64,000 bases of DNA, taken from assembly GCA_027488395.1 (NCBI GenBank), contig JAIYBT010000008.1, positions 1 to 64,000 on the forward strand, given 5' to 3'. This DNA comes from Methylophilaceae bacterium (GTDB lineage Bacteria > Pseudomonadota > Gammaproteobacteria > Burkholderiales > Methylophilaceae). A program made the translations under genes and the position numbers. Under the pieces are notes generated by a model. The model ran no database searches. It was not told where the DNA came from and worked only from the letters and a program-made list of their open reading frames with translations. This document shows positions 27,908 to 36,805 of the stretch, piece by piece. Positions within the stretch are counted from its first letter, which is position 1, and each line of letters opens with the position of its first letter.

Positions 27908-28838
27908 ACCCTTTCTGAGGGCGGTGTATGCGCGTATTGCCGTCATACACCAACAACCCCATTTCTGCCGTAATTTGACCGATACGGGTTAATGGGAGCG
28001 CAAGTTGCGCGGCTAAAACGGATAATCGTGCACGTTGCGTAGCAGGCGCAGTAAAACATAACTCATAATCGTCGCCGCCTGACAACACTGCTTGTTGCAG
28101 GGTATCTTCGGCGATTTCATTTTTATGTAGATTAGGCTTGGGAATTGCTCGCCAATCTAACACAGCCCCCACGTTGGAAGCCTCAAGGAGATGGGTCAAA
28201 TCAGCTAACAATCCGTCTGAAATATCCAACGCACTATTGGCAATTTGCCGTAATGCCAGCCCAAGTTGCCAGCGTGCTTGTGGCCGATGCATTGCGCGCG
28301 CGTAGTATGTTCTTGCCTGCGCGTCGAGGGCAATCACACCTTGCCGATCCATTAACCAAAGCGCTGCTTGACCTAAGCGACCACTGAGCCAAATATCGTC
28401 TCCCACCTTTGCACCATCTCGTCTTAAGGCTTGACCGATTGGCAGTTCGCCCATGATGGTCACTGCAATATTGAGTGGGCCGCGCGTGGTATCTCCTCCA
28501 ATCAACTGCACCCCGGCTTGCGCGGCACATGCAAACACGCCGTCGGCAAAGCGTTGTACCCAATTCGGATCGAGTTGCGGCATTGCGATGGCCAAGGTCG
28601 CCCATTTGGGTAACGCTCCCATTGCAGCCATATCACTGACATTGACCGCCATGGCTTTCCATCCAATGTCCTGCGCATCCAATTCCGCAAAAAAGTGTGT
28701 GTCCGCCACCGACATATCGGTAGAAATTGCAAGTTGATGACCTGCCGACACTTGCACTAAAGCAGCATCATCACCGATGCCTAAATCTGCGGTAGTCGGC
28801 CGCTTAAAAAACTGTTGTATGGCTTCAAACTCTTGCAT
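27891..28838 (-). CDS. thiL: Thiamine-monophosphate kinase
   Basis: A 315-residue ThiL of the PurM/HypE fold. GIGDDAALV near the N-terminus, STDMSVADTHFF, GGDTTRGP and SGGDDYELCFTA are the nucleotide and Mg2+ binding motifs of the family. It phosphorylates thiamine monophosphate to thiamine diphosphate. The start overlaps the VanZ-like gene by 14 bp and the end overlaps pgpA, a thiL-pgpA order that is widely conserved in Proteobacteria. Confidence 0.96.
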   Translation of the reverse strand: MQEFEAIQQFFKRPTTADLGIGDDAALVQVSAGHQLAISTDMSVADTHFFAELDAQDIGWKAMAVNVSDMAAMGALPKWATLAIAMPQLDPNWVQRFADGVFACAAQAGVQLIGGDTTRGPLNIAVTIMGELPIGQALRRDGAKVGDDIWLSGRLGQAALWLMDRQGVIALDAQARTYYARAMHRPQARWQLGLALRQIANSALDISDGLLADLTHLLEASNVGAVLDWRAIPKPNLHKNEIAEDTLQQAVLSGGDDYELCFTAPATQRARLSVLAAQLALPLTRIGQITAEMGLLVYDGNTRIHRPQKGYVHFA

Positions 28839-29187
28839 GCCGACGCGCCCACCAAACCAACCATAAGTTAACTACCAGCATCGCAAGTAAGATACCCACC
28901 ACATCTGCCAACCAATCCATCACCCCAGGTTGACGCGTCAATGTCAACCAGCCTTGTAAGAATTCCATCACTGCACCATAGCCTGCAATGCTGTAGGCGA
29001 CCAACATGATACGTTTTGGAAAAGCCAACATGGTCACCCCTGCAAAACCGCCAAAAGCAATTAAATGCTGGATTTTATCCAACCAAACAATAGGATGTGG
29101 AGAAGGGGGGAGCTCAATCAACAGCAAGTAGCTCAGCAACACAAACACCAGCACTGACAGCACTTTAAATACTGTATTCACAGACAT
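28825..29187 (-). CDS. VanZ-like small membrane protein
   Basis: With the ATG at 29187 it has 120 residues and four predicted membrane helices (about 5-25, 40-58, 62-85 and 94-116). LDKIQHLIAFGGFAG and DWLADVVGILLA are the VanZ-like family signatures. The family is named after a teicoplanin-resistance protein but most members have no known role, and nothing here suggests antibiotic resistance. It starts four bases after mogA and overlaps thiL. An upstream ATG at 29247 would place 20 residues inside mogA and is less likely. Confidence 0.85.
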   Translation of the reverse strand: MSVNTVFKVLSVLVFVLLSYLLLIELPPSPHPIVWLDKIQHLIAFGGFAGVTMLAFPKRIMLVAYSIAGYGAVMEFLQGWLTLTRQPGVMDWLADVVGILLAMLVVNLWLVWWARRHARV

Positions 29188-29191
29188 ACTT

Positions 29192-29803
29192 TCACGATAA
29201 AGAAGGCGTTTTAATCGCGGATTTTGGCCGAAAGGCTTGAACCACATGTGAAGATGTTTCTAAATATGGCATTGCTTGTGTTGGCGTCGCCAATAAATCT
29301 AAGCAATAAGGGACCGCTGCAAAAATACCATGTACAAGCGGATGCCCTTGCGCATCTTTTAAGCCTTCAAGGGTTTCTTTAATGGATTTTGGCTGCCCTG
29401 GTAAATTAATAATCAGGCATTGTTTACGCACCACCGCCACTTGCCGCGATAAAATAGCCGTGGGCACAAAGCGTAAACTAATTTGACGCATTTGCTCGCC
29501 AAATCCTGGCATTTCACGGTCTGCAATTGCCAGTGTGGCCTCTGGCGTAACGTCACGTAGCGCAGGCCCTGTGCCGCCTGTGGTTAAAATTAAATGGCAG
29601 CCCACCTCATCTACCAACTGTTTAAGCGTATCTTCAATCAGCGGCTGTTCATCTGCAATCAAGCGGGTTACTGTTTCAAATGGGGATACGATCGCTTGCG
29701 TTAACCAATCTGATAAAGCAGGAATGCCTTGATCAGGATACACCCCTTGTGAAGCGCGATCACTGATAGAGACCAACCCGATACGAGTGAATTGTTTTTG
29801 CAT
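29192..29803 (-). CDS. mogA: Molybdopterin adenylyltransferase (MogA type)
   Basis: About 203 residues. IGLVSISDRASQGVYPDQG at the N-terminus, LILTTGGTGPALRDVTPEAT and LIINLPGQPKSIKETL match the MoaB/MogA fold; the TTGGTG loop and the Asp of RDVTPEAT bind molybdopterin. It adenylates molybdopterin before molybdate insertion. The ATG at 29803 is chosen because homology to the family begins there; an upstream ATG at 29839 adds 12 residues, and neither has a strong ribosome site. No other molybdenum cofactor genes are in the window. Confidence 0.92.
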   Translation of the reverse strand: MQKQFTRIGLVSISDRASQGVYPDQGIPALSDWLTQAIVSPFETVTRLIADEQPLIEDTLKQLVDEVGCHLILTTGGTGPALRDVTPEATLAIADREMPGFGEQMRQISLRFVPTAILSRQVAVVRKQCLIINLPGQPKSIKETLEGLKDAQGHPLVHGIFAAVPYCLDLLATPTQAMPYLETSSHVVQAFRPKSAIKTPSLS

Positions 29804-29877
29804 GACAGGGTCTGTGATAATGTATAACCGCACCATCATAACATTACAATTTAAGATCTATCACTTTGGAGAGCTTC

Positions 29878-30687
29878 ATGAGCGCATCGCGTTTGCCCCT
29901 TTCACAACAAGCACAGGCAGTTCGCCAGCGCCTTCACATCCGCGTGTTACAGTTGCTTGCCTGTTTGGTTTTAATCACAGGCTTGTGCCATACGCTGACG
30001 GCAAAGGCCGATGACAATCCTTATACCATGAGCTACCAGGCGCAAAATCAGGGCGGGTTGCATTCAATCAACACCCAAGTTGAGCCAGAAATTTTCATGG
30101 GTAAACAACGCGAAGATGACAACATCAGCATGCTGGAAAATGGGTATGATCTGATGGGGTTTAGTGGTTTTGAATCCGAAGAAATTGCGCCAGAACTAGC
30201 GGTGGCACAGGCGCGTAAGATTCTTGCAGACAGAGTGCTGGTGTATGTGAAAAAAGCAGGCAGACCAACGCCTGCTGCCACCTTAGAAGTGATTAAAGAA
30301 GCTGCGCGCAAAGGCACTGCGTTAACGGAAAAGGATGTCGCGGCAGATCCGAAAAAGTTTATTTACTATGCCAGTTATTGGGCGAAGTTACCGCCCTCCA
30401 TTTTGGGCGTCCATGTCATCAAATTGATCCCTAAATCGGATTTAGCACAGGATGAAAAAAAGGACGCGAAGCTGGAATCACAAGGTGTGCGCATTTTAGC
30501 TGTGATTCATGGCTCTGCAGCTGAAAAAGCTGGGGTGTTACGTGGCGATCAACTGCTCAAAATTCAATCAGAAAACATTAATGATGCTGCCAATTTATCC
30601 AGTGTGGTGCGAAAATTGCGCGGACAAACGGTCACACTTCTCATTAAACGCGGTGATCAGACCCTGACGATTCCAACACAACTATAA
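29878..30687 (+). CDS. PDZ-domain exported or membrane-anchored protein
   Basis: 269 residues; GGAG stands shortly before the ATG at 29878. A hydrophobic segment around residues 24-42 (VLQLLACLVLITGLC) is a signal anchor or an uncleaved signal peptide. The middle part (about 90-175) is of unknown type. The last 80 residues form a PDZ domain (GVRILAVIHGSAAEKAGV, GDQLLKIQSENIND, VTLLIKRGDQTLTIP). No protease domain is present, so it may act as a periplasmic adaptor. It is divergent from mogA and followed by three palindromes. Confidence 0.85.
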   Translation: MSASRLPLSQQAQAVRQRLHIRVLQLLACLVLITGLCHTLTAKADDNPYTMSYQAQNQGGLHSINTQVEPEIFMGKQREDDNISMLENGYDLMGFSGFESEEIAPELAVAQARKILADRVLVYVKKAGRPTPAATLEVIKEAARKGTALTEKDVAADPKKFIYYASYWAKLPPSILGVHVIKLIPKSDLAQDEKKDAKLESQGVRILAVIHGSAAEKAGVLRGDQLLKIQSENINDAANLSSVVRKLRGQTVTLLIKRGDQTLTIPTQL

Positions 30688-30692
30688 TTATG

Positions 30693-30763
30693 CTTGGCGG
30701 TACACCGCCTTGAATTAAACTTGGCGGTACACCGCCGTGATAATACCGGGCGGAAATCCGCCC
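30693..30763. repeat. Three GC-rich palindromes in a row
   Basis: GGCGGT-AC-ACCGCC occurs at 30696-30709 and again at 30723-30736, within a 17-bp direct repeat (CTTGGCGGTACACCGCC) of 27-bp period. A third, different palindrome, GGGCGGA-AA-TCCGCCC, lies at 30748-30763. They fill the gap between the PDZ gene and the Gcr-family gene. They could be transcript-end hairpins, protein-binding sites or short interspersed palindromes; no T run follows, so simple terminators are unlikely. Confidence 0.8.
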
Positions 30764-30798
30764 ACCTCCGCAGACCTCACCTTCGGGAAATCACTTGC

Positions 30799-32760
30799 AT
30801 GCTGACCACTATTTTTGAGCACCATGCGGCTAACTTAGCCGCAGGCGATGATGATGCCATCGCTTTATTTCGATCATTAGTCGATGAATTACGTCCTGCC
30901 CGCCCATCGCAGATTGATGATGCGAGCAAATCAATCCAAGCCTTGTGTTTTTTACTGCAGCAACACCCACATCACGCACAAGTGGTGCGACATGCATTTT
31001 TACAATTGTTTGTTGGTAAAAATGGTAGCTCACTGTTTTCGGATCAAGGCATTCAATCGGACCTCGGATTTTTTGCGGAATCGTATCGTCGGCTGTCGCA
31101 CAAACTGTTGCCTGATGCACCAGATAACCGTTACTTAAAAGACGTATTTGCTCAAATATTTCATCACGCCGATGATGATGAATGGGTTTGCGGGGTGCCT
31201 GAAAGTGTTTGGTGTGATCTGATGCAGACGATGCAAATGCCACTGGCCGATCAAACACAACGAGATCTGGCCACGCAAACGTTTAAAGATGCATTGCAAA
31301 TTTTATCTTATCGCTTATCTGCTTCGGGCCTCGACCCAGAGCTGGTCTGTCAACATGAAGATCTGGAACATAAAGACTCACCGTTTATTCGTCAAAATAT
31401 CGAAATTCAGTCATTTTTGAATTTGTCATCACCCAACGCTACAGACTTTGAGCGCTTGTATGCTGGGCTTAAACAATGTGAGCAACTGACCCAGCAAATT
31501 CGCCGAGCCAATGCGCACACGGGCACGAGTATTGCGCTGACCGCGCTCATGCAAAGGATGTTGCAACAAATCCGTCGTATGCAATTATTGTTGGATATTT
31601 TGCATGGCTTGTTGTTACGGCATGACGTGCACCCATCTCTGACGCAGTTACTCAAAACCCTGGTGGTGGCTGAGTGCAAAAAAAATGATGTGTCTGATTA
31701 CTGGCGACAAAATACTGAATTACTGGCACTTAGAATCACTGAAAATGCGAGCCATACCGGTGAGCATTACATTGCACAACATCGGCATGAATATTTCAAA
31801 TTAATGCGTTCTGCCATGGGTGCAGGGTTGATCATCGCTTTAATGGGGATGATTAAAATTGTGATTGCGAGCCATCACTTGCCGCCACTGTCAGAAGCAA
31901 TTTTATTCAGCCTCAATTATGGGCTAGGTTTTGTGTTTATCCATATGTTGCACTTTACTGTGGCCACCAAACAGCCGGCAATGACCGCCGCAACCATCGC
32001 CGCCACCGTGGATGTGAATGGCCACGATCGCGAAAATGTGAACAAATTAGTCACCATCGTTGCACAAACCACCAGCAGTCAAACCATCGCGATTTTGGGC
32101 AATGTGTTGGTGGTGATTCCAGTATGTATGGCGATTGATTGGGGCATCATGCAATGGAGCGGTCAGCATTTTATCAACAGCGATAAAGCATTGGCTTTGC
32201 TCGAGAGCAATCATCCCTTAACCAGCTTAACGGTCTTGTATGCAGCGGTGGCGGGCGTTTGTCTATTTTTATCTGGTTTGATTGCGGGTTATCACGATAA
32301 CTTAGCTGCTTACAATCGCATTCCTGAGCGCATCTCACACTTAGCTTGGTTGAAGCGATGGATAGGCGCACCGCGTTCAGCGCGCTTAGCGGAATATATC
32401 CGACACAATTTAGGCGCTTTGGCCGGAAATTTTTATTTTGGCTGTTTGTTGGGCTTTGCGTCTGGCTTAGGTGTCATGTTGGGTTTACCGTTAGACATTC
32501 GTCATGTGACGTTTGTAGCCGCGTTTTCGGGCTATGCGATCTCAGCATTGGATTTTCATTTAAGTCATTTCCTGCTCGGTGGCGCCATTGCTGGCATCGT
32601 GTTGGTTGCAACGGTTAACTTGTTGACCAGTTTTGGTTTAGCCATTTACATTGCGATGAAGTCACGTCAAGTGCGCTATCAACATTGGAAAGTATTTTTT
32701 AGATCATTGCTCAAAGCATTATGGCAACACCCGGGCAAGTTCTTTTTACCACCCAAATAA
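30799..32760 (+). CDS. Gcr-family membrane protein ('site-specific recombinase')
   Basis: 653 residues from the ATG at 30799; the frame is open 35 codons further upstream but through the palindromes. It matches the SpecificRecomb family, named after gonococcal Gcr. The N-terminal half is soluble and helical (DDEWVCGVPESVWCDL is characteristic). The second half has about six or seven membrane helices (GAGLIIALMGMIKIVIA, LGNVLVVIPVCMAIDWGI, GNFYFGCLLGFASGLGVMLG). No tyrosine or serine recombinase catalytic motif is seen. Despite the name, the membrane topology argues against a DNA recombinase; the true function is unknown. Confidence 0.88.
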   Translation: MLTTIFEHHAANLAAGDDDAIALFRSLVDELRPARPSQIDDASKSIQALCFLLQQHPHHAQVVRHAFLQLFVGKNGSSLFSDQGIQSDLGFFAESYRRLSHKLLPDAPDNRYLKDVFAQIFHHADDDEWVCGVPESVWCDLMQTMQMPLADQTQRDLATQTFKDALQILSYRLSASGLDPELVCQHEDLEHKDSPFIRQNIEIQSFLNLSSPNATDFERLYAGLKQCEQLTQQIRRANAHTGTSIALTALMQRMLQQIRRMQLLLDILHGLLLRHDVHPSLTQLLKTLVVAECKKNDVSDYWRQNTELLALRITENASHTGEHYIAQHRHEYFKLMRSAMGAGLIIALMGMIKIVIASHHLPPLSEAILFSLNYGLGFVFIHMLHFTVATKQPAMTAATIAATVDVNGHDRENVNKLVTIVAQTTSSQTIAILGNVLVVIPVCMAIDWGIMQWSGQHFINSDKALALLESNHPLTSLTVLYAAVAGVCLFLSGLIAGYHDNLAAYNRIPERISHLAWLKRWIGAPRSARLAEYIRHNLGALAGNFYFGCLLGFASGLGVMLGLPLDIRHVTFVAAFSGYAISALDFHLSHFLLGGAIAGIVLVATVNLLTSFGLAIYIAMKSRQVRYQHWKVFFRSLLKALWQHPGKFFLPPK

Positions 32761-32778
32761 ACAGGCACCAAACACGTT

Positions 32779-34206
32779 TTAAAATAAAAACTGATTGAGC
32801 ATCAGATGCGTTGCGATACTCGCAGCGTATCCTAATGCAATGACTGGCATCCACTTTAAATGGCCGACAAATGTATATAGGCCATTGGATTGCCCCATTA
32901 ACGCCACCCCAGCGGCCGAACCGATCGAGAGTAAAGAACCACCTACCCCCGCTGTCAAGGTCACTAACAACCACTGCCCCACACTCATCTCAGGATGCAT
33001 ATTGAGCACCGCAAACATGACGGGAATATTGTCAACGATCGCCGAAATGATACCGATCATGACATTGGCGCTGGTTGCGCCCATGCTGCCATAAAGCGAT
33101 TGTGATAACAGGCCTAGATAGCCCACCAACCCCAAACCACCGACGCAGGCAATAACGCCGTAAAAAAACAACAAGGTATCCCACTCTAGCTTGGTCACTT
33201 GTGGAAAAATGTCGTATCCAACGCGCTGATTGCCTTGCAGCATTTGCTCGCCACCGCGCTGCAGCACGTATGCAAACAGTGACAACAAGCCCAAGCCCAT
33301 AAGCATGCCCAATACGGGCGGCAACGCAAGGACACTGTGCACCAACACTGCAAGCGTGATCGTCATTAAAAACAGGATCACCATCACCAGCGCACCCCGC
33401 TTTAATGGTGTTTGGAGATGCGCGCGGCTAGGTAGCGCACGTGGCAGCGCAACCTGCATACACAGTGCGGGGACCAACCAATTGACCAGTGCCGGCAAGA
33501 ACAAATAAAAAAAACTATTAAAACCGACAATGCCATTGGTGGCATGGATATTGGTCTGCCACACCATGAGCGTGGTGATATCGCCAAACGGACTAAACGC
33601 ACCGCCTGCATTGGCTGCAACTACTAAATTAATACAAGCCAACAACACAAAGCGCGGTTGTTGTCCACCTACGGCCAAAACCACTGCACCCATTACCAAA
33701 GCGGTCGTCATGTTATCTGCCACGGGCGAAATGAAAAAGGCCAGCAACCCAGTGACCCAAAACAAGCCACGGTAGGTAAACCCTTTACTGACGAGCCACG
33801 CCCGTAAAGCTTCAAACACCTGTCGCTCTTCCAGCACATTGATGTAGGTGATGGCCACGACCAGAAAAAGTAACAGCTCAGCATAATCAAGCAAGTAATG
33901 TCTAAAAGCCGCTGACACTGTCGCTTCCAACCCTTGCGCCTGCCCCACCCAAGCAATCACTATCCAGATTAAACTAGCGGCGATCAGTACCGGTTTTGAT
34001 TTTTTTAAATGGGTCAGCTCCTCGGTCATCACCAGACCATATGCCACCACAAATATCGCCAGTATGCTATAGCCCACTGGCTGTGCCACCCAATCTAATG
34101 CGGCAATGTCTGCAGCCATCACGCTTGTGCTGAAGCTCCATAAACAAACGATGAGTGTGAGCCACACATTTCTTTTTTTAAGGTAGGTTGACTTGGTCAT
34201 CGGCAT
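32779..34206 (-). CDS. nhaD: NhaD-type sodium/proton antiporter
   Basis: 475 residues with a signal-like first helix and about 11 further membrane helices. The signatures are SPVADNMTTALVMGAV, the buried NAGGAFSPFGDITTLMVWQ stretch and DNIPVMFAVL, which place it in the NhaD branch of the ion transporter superfamily. It exports Na+ or Li+ in exchange for protons at the inner membrane. It is convergent with the Gcr-family gene; only 18 bp separate the two stops. An ATG two codons downstream is an alternative start. Confidence 0.92.
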   Translation of the reverse strand: MPMTKSTYLKKRNVWLTLIVCLWSFSTSVMAADIAALDWVAQPVGYSILAIFVVAYGLVMTEELTHLKKSKPVLIAASLIWIVIAWVGQAQGLEATVSAAFRHYLLDYAELLLFLVVAITYINVLEERQVFEALRAWLVSKGFTYRGLFWVTGLLAFFISPVADNMTTALVMGAVVLAVGGQQPRFVLLACINLVVAANAGGAFSPFGDITTLMVWQTNIHATNGIVGFNSFFYLFLPALVNWLVPALCMQVALPRALPSRAHLQTPLKRGALVMVILFLMTITLAVLVHSVLALPPVLGMLMGLGLLSLFAYVLQRGGEQMLQGNQRVGYDIFPQVTKLEWDTLLFFYGVIACVGGLGLVGYLGLLSQSLYGSMGATSANVMIGIISAIVDNIPVMFAVLNMHPEMSVGQWLLVTLTAGVGGSLLSIGSAAGVALMGQSNGLYTFVGHLKWMPVIALGYAASIATHLMLNQFLF

Positions 34207-34398
34207 GGGTCATCTCAACAAGTTAATCATATGATCGCAGGGCGTTGTAACGACCAACAGACTTGCACACAACATTGGTTGATGCGCTATCACGCGCAGA
34301 ACACCCAAGATTGCTTAAGGCATATTCAAAAAAATCAATGCTTTAAAAAAGCCTGCGCGATAGGCAGGCGTACTTTAAAGCAACGATAGCAATGCATA

Positions 34399-34641
34399 TT
34401 ACATCGCTTGTTTTTCGATCCAGAAATAAAAGACACCCTGTTCTTTTTTAAAGTAGGTCAAAGTGGCTGGCAGATTTTGTAATAGCGTTCGAATATTTTG
34501 CTCACTGCCGATCGAGCTGGTTTTAACCAACACTTGTTGACCAGGCAATAAAGTATCAATCAGATCTTTTGTTTTAAGCATAGGTAACGGGCTATCAAGG
34601 CCAATCAAATCCAATTCAATATCGACGGTGGGTTCAGCCAT
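34399..34641 (-). CDS. TusA-like protein lacking the catalytic cysteine
   Basis: 80 residues; GGAG lies five bases before the ATG at 34641. The sequence LDLIGLDSPLPMLKTKDLI corresponds to the TusA/SirA motif LDxxGLxCPxPxxKxxxxl, but the sulfur-carrying Cys is Ser (S17). The rest keeps the TusA beta-alpha-beta length and ends in FYFWIEKQ, as in several TusA-like proteins. It cannot carry a persulfide at the usual position, so it is not an ordinary sulfurtransferase; a binding or regulatory role is possible. It stands alone with 191 bp upstream of nhaD and about 95 bp after darP. Confidence 0.8.
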   Translation of the reverse strand: MAEPTVDIELDLIGLDSPLPMLKTKDLIDTLLPGQQVLVKTSSIGSEQNIRTLLQNLPATLTYFKKEQGVFYFWIEKQAM

Positions 34642-34736
34642 CACAACTCCTTTTTTATTTTTGCTTACGTTACTGAACTGATGAGCTACCTAAACTGACG
34701 TAGGGCTACATCAACCTAGGCACACACCTCTTGCAT

Positions 34737-35270
34737 TTACAGTGACACTTGCTCTGACGATGTTGCAGGCATTTGTTCCATGACCGCACGAATGGTTTTA
34801 AACAATTCACGGCTACTTTTCGGCGGTTTATTGCCCGCTTGTTCTTTTTGCGCGTTACGAATCAGCGTGCGTATGGCTTGAATATCCACTTGCGGAAAGT
34901 GAGCAATGAATTCTTCGATTGCTTTTGGTTCAGCGATAAGACGCACTCGCCAACGTTCCATTTGATGAAAGCGCGCATTTTCTTCTTGATGCTTACCTTC
35001 CCATTTTTGCAATTGCTCAACGATAGGCGCTAAATCTACCTCACGCATCAATCGACCAATATACTGGAGTTGACGGCGGATTGCTCCGTTGGCTGTTAAG
35101 CGTTTTGCTTCAGCAATCGCCTCAAACAAAGACTCTTCTAGCGCTAACTTTTTTAAACGTTCTTTAGGTAACGCAAGCAGTTGACGACCAATCTCTTGCG
35201 CGGCATCGGCTTCTGCTTTGAGCTTGGTTTTACTGGGGAGGGAATCTTCGTTAGAGGGCGCTGTCATCAT
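34737..35270 (-). CDS. darP: DarP (YjgA), dual-action 50S ribosome assembly factor
   Basis: About 177 residues, mostly helical and charged. LPSKTKLKAEADAAQEIG, LLALPKERL, AIRRQLQYIGRLMREVD and FPQVDIQAIRTLIRNAQKE are the family hallmarks (formerly DUF615). DarP joins late 50S intermediates and helps fold 23S rRNA. ATG codons at 35270 and 35267 are possible starts; an ATG at 35330 adds 20 residues that do not look like the family. It is divergent from pmbA, an arrangement found in many Beta- and Gammaproteobacteria. Confidence 0.94.
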   Translation of the reverse strand: MMTAPSNEDSLPSKTKLKAEADAAQEIGRQLLALPKERLKKLALEESLFEAIAEAKRLTANGAIRRQLQYIGRLMREVDLAPIVEQLQKWEGKHQEENARFHQMERWRVRLIAEPKAIEEFIAHFPQVDIQAIRTLIRNAQKEQAGNKPPKSSRELFKTIRAVMEQMPATSSEQVSL

Positions 35271-35341
35271 AAAAGCAATCTGTGCTAAATCACGGTATGA
35301 TACCAGCTTTACTCGACAACCTCTAAACAAGCCCCCTACGC

Positions 35342-36667
35342 ATGCAACTGGATCAACTCAAACACATCGCTCAAGAAATCATCTCATTGGCTAAACAAGC
35401 AGGTGCCAGCGGTGCCGAAGCCGAAGTGAGTTTTGGTACGGGACAAACAGTCTCGGTTCGCCAAGGTGAAACCGAAAATATTGAATATAACCGTGATAAA
35501 GGGTGTTCGGTAACGGTGTATTTTGGACAGCAAAAGGGTTATGCCAGCACCTCAGATCTAAACCCGCAAGCACTAAAGGAATCCGTTGCTGCAGCTTGCA
35601 ATATTGCAAAATATACTGCGCAAGACGCTTTTTGTGGATTAGCAGACGCCGATTTAATGGCAACAGAGATGCCAGATCTTTCATTGCACCATCCATGGCA
35701 TATTGATGTGGATCAAGCATTGGCGATTGCCCAACGATGCGAAGCCTCCGCACTTGCCATCGATGACCGCATTACTAACAGCGAAGGTGCCAGCGTTTAT
35801 ACCCAAAGTGGTGCGTTTGCTTATGCGAATAGCCATGGTTTTCTCGGTGGCTACCCCAGTTCACGTCATAGCATTAGCTGTTCTGTAATTGCTGAACATG
35901 CGGGGGCCATGCAACGCGATTATTGGTACAGCAGTGCACGGGACGCCACCGATTTACTCAGTCCAGAGCAAGTGGGTATGATGGCAGGCGAACGCACAGT
36001 GAAACGCTTGGGCGCAAAACCGATTAAAACAGGACAATATCCTGTGTTGTTTGAAGCAGCCTTAGCCAGTGGCTTAATCGGTAATCTTCTCAGTGCCATT
36101 TCTGGCGGCAATCTTTACCGTAAATCTTCATTTTTATTGGACAGTTTGCATACACAAATTGCGAGTCCGTTATTGCATATTGATGAAGATCCGTTTGTAT
36201 TAAAAGGCGCAGGATCGAGTGCATTTGACAGTGAGGGAGTGGCATGCCAACGCCGCACACTGGTAGAAGATGGCCGTTTATTAGGCTACGTATTGGGCAG
36301 TTACTCTGCACGTAAGTTAGGCATGCAAACCACAGGCAATGCAGGAGGCACGCATAACATTCGTGTACGATCGACTGGGCAAGATTTTAATCAATTATTG
36401 CAAACCATGGGCACCGGGTTACTGGTGACAGAAATGTTAGGGCATGGCCTGAATATGGTCACAGGGGATTACTCACGTGGTGCGGCTGGCTATTGGGTAG
36501 AAAATGGGCTGATTGTACATCCGCTTGAAGAAATCACGATTGCAAGCAATCTAAAAGACATGCTCAATATGATCGTAGCCATTGGCAACGATACGATTCC
36601 GCATAATGCAAAACAAACTGGATCCATTTTGATTGAACGGATGACGGTTGCCGCGGGTGGTGACTAA
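35342..36667 (+). CDS. pmbA: PmbA (TldE), metalloprotease partner subunit
   Basis: 441 residues, near full family length. GASGAEAEVSFGTGQTVSVR at the front, GYASTSDLNPQALKESV, and the late GNAGGTHNIRV and TEMLGHGLNMVTGDYSRGA are PmbA/TldE signatures. As known for TldE, the zinc-binding HExxxH of TldD is absent. TldD/PmbA heterodimers degrade unfolded peptides and mature microcin-like and other modified peptides; the tldD partner is not in this window. A strong terminator at 36693 follows. Confidence 0.95.
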   Translation: MQLDQLKHIAQEIISLAKQAGASGAEAEVSFGTGQTVSVRQGETENIEYNRDKGCSVTVYFGQQKGYASTSDLNPQALKESVAAACNIAKYTAQDAFCGLADADLMATEMPDLSLHHPWHIDVDQALAIAQRCEASALAIDDRITNSEGASVYTQSGAFAYANSHGFLGGYPSSRHSISCSVIAEHAGAMQRDYWYSSARDATDLLSPEQVGMMAGERTVKRLGAKPIKTGQYPVLFEAALASGLIGNLLSAISGGNLYRKSSFLLDSLHTQIASPLLHIDEDPFVLKGAGSSAFDSEGVACQRRTLVEDGRLLGYVLGSYSARKLGMQTTGNAGGTHNIRVRSTGQDFNQLLQTMGTGLLVTEMLGHGLNMVTGDYSRGAAGYWVENGLIVHPLEEITIASNLKDMLNMIVAIGNDTIPHNAKQTGSILIERMTVAAGGD

Positions 36668-36692
36668 TCCGTTTTCAAAAAATAAAACGAAT

Positions 36693-36723
36693 AAAAAGGC
36701 TTTGCATTGCAAAGCCTTTTTTA
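36693..36723 (+). terminator. Rho-independent terminator after pmbA
   Basis: AAAAAGGCTTTGCA and TGCAAAGCCTTTTTT form a perfect stem with a T tail. The A run on the 5' side makes it usable in both directions. Confidence 0.9.
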
Positions 36724-36805
36724 TTTCAAAGCAACCCTTAAAAAATACTGCGTGGCGAGTGTGCTTAAAATTCAGTGCGCTTTTGACTTAATGTGCACTG
36801 AGTAT

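Noticed and set aside
28825-29187. Glycopeptide resistance gene (vanZ)
   Set aside because: Only the broad VanZ-like membrane family is matched; no vanRSHAX genes are nearby and the host is Gram-negative.
30799-32760. Gcr-family gene as evidence of a mobile element
   Set aside because: No attachment sites, no recombinase active site, no change in composition; the gene is common in betaproteobacterial chromosomes.
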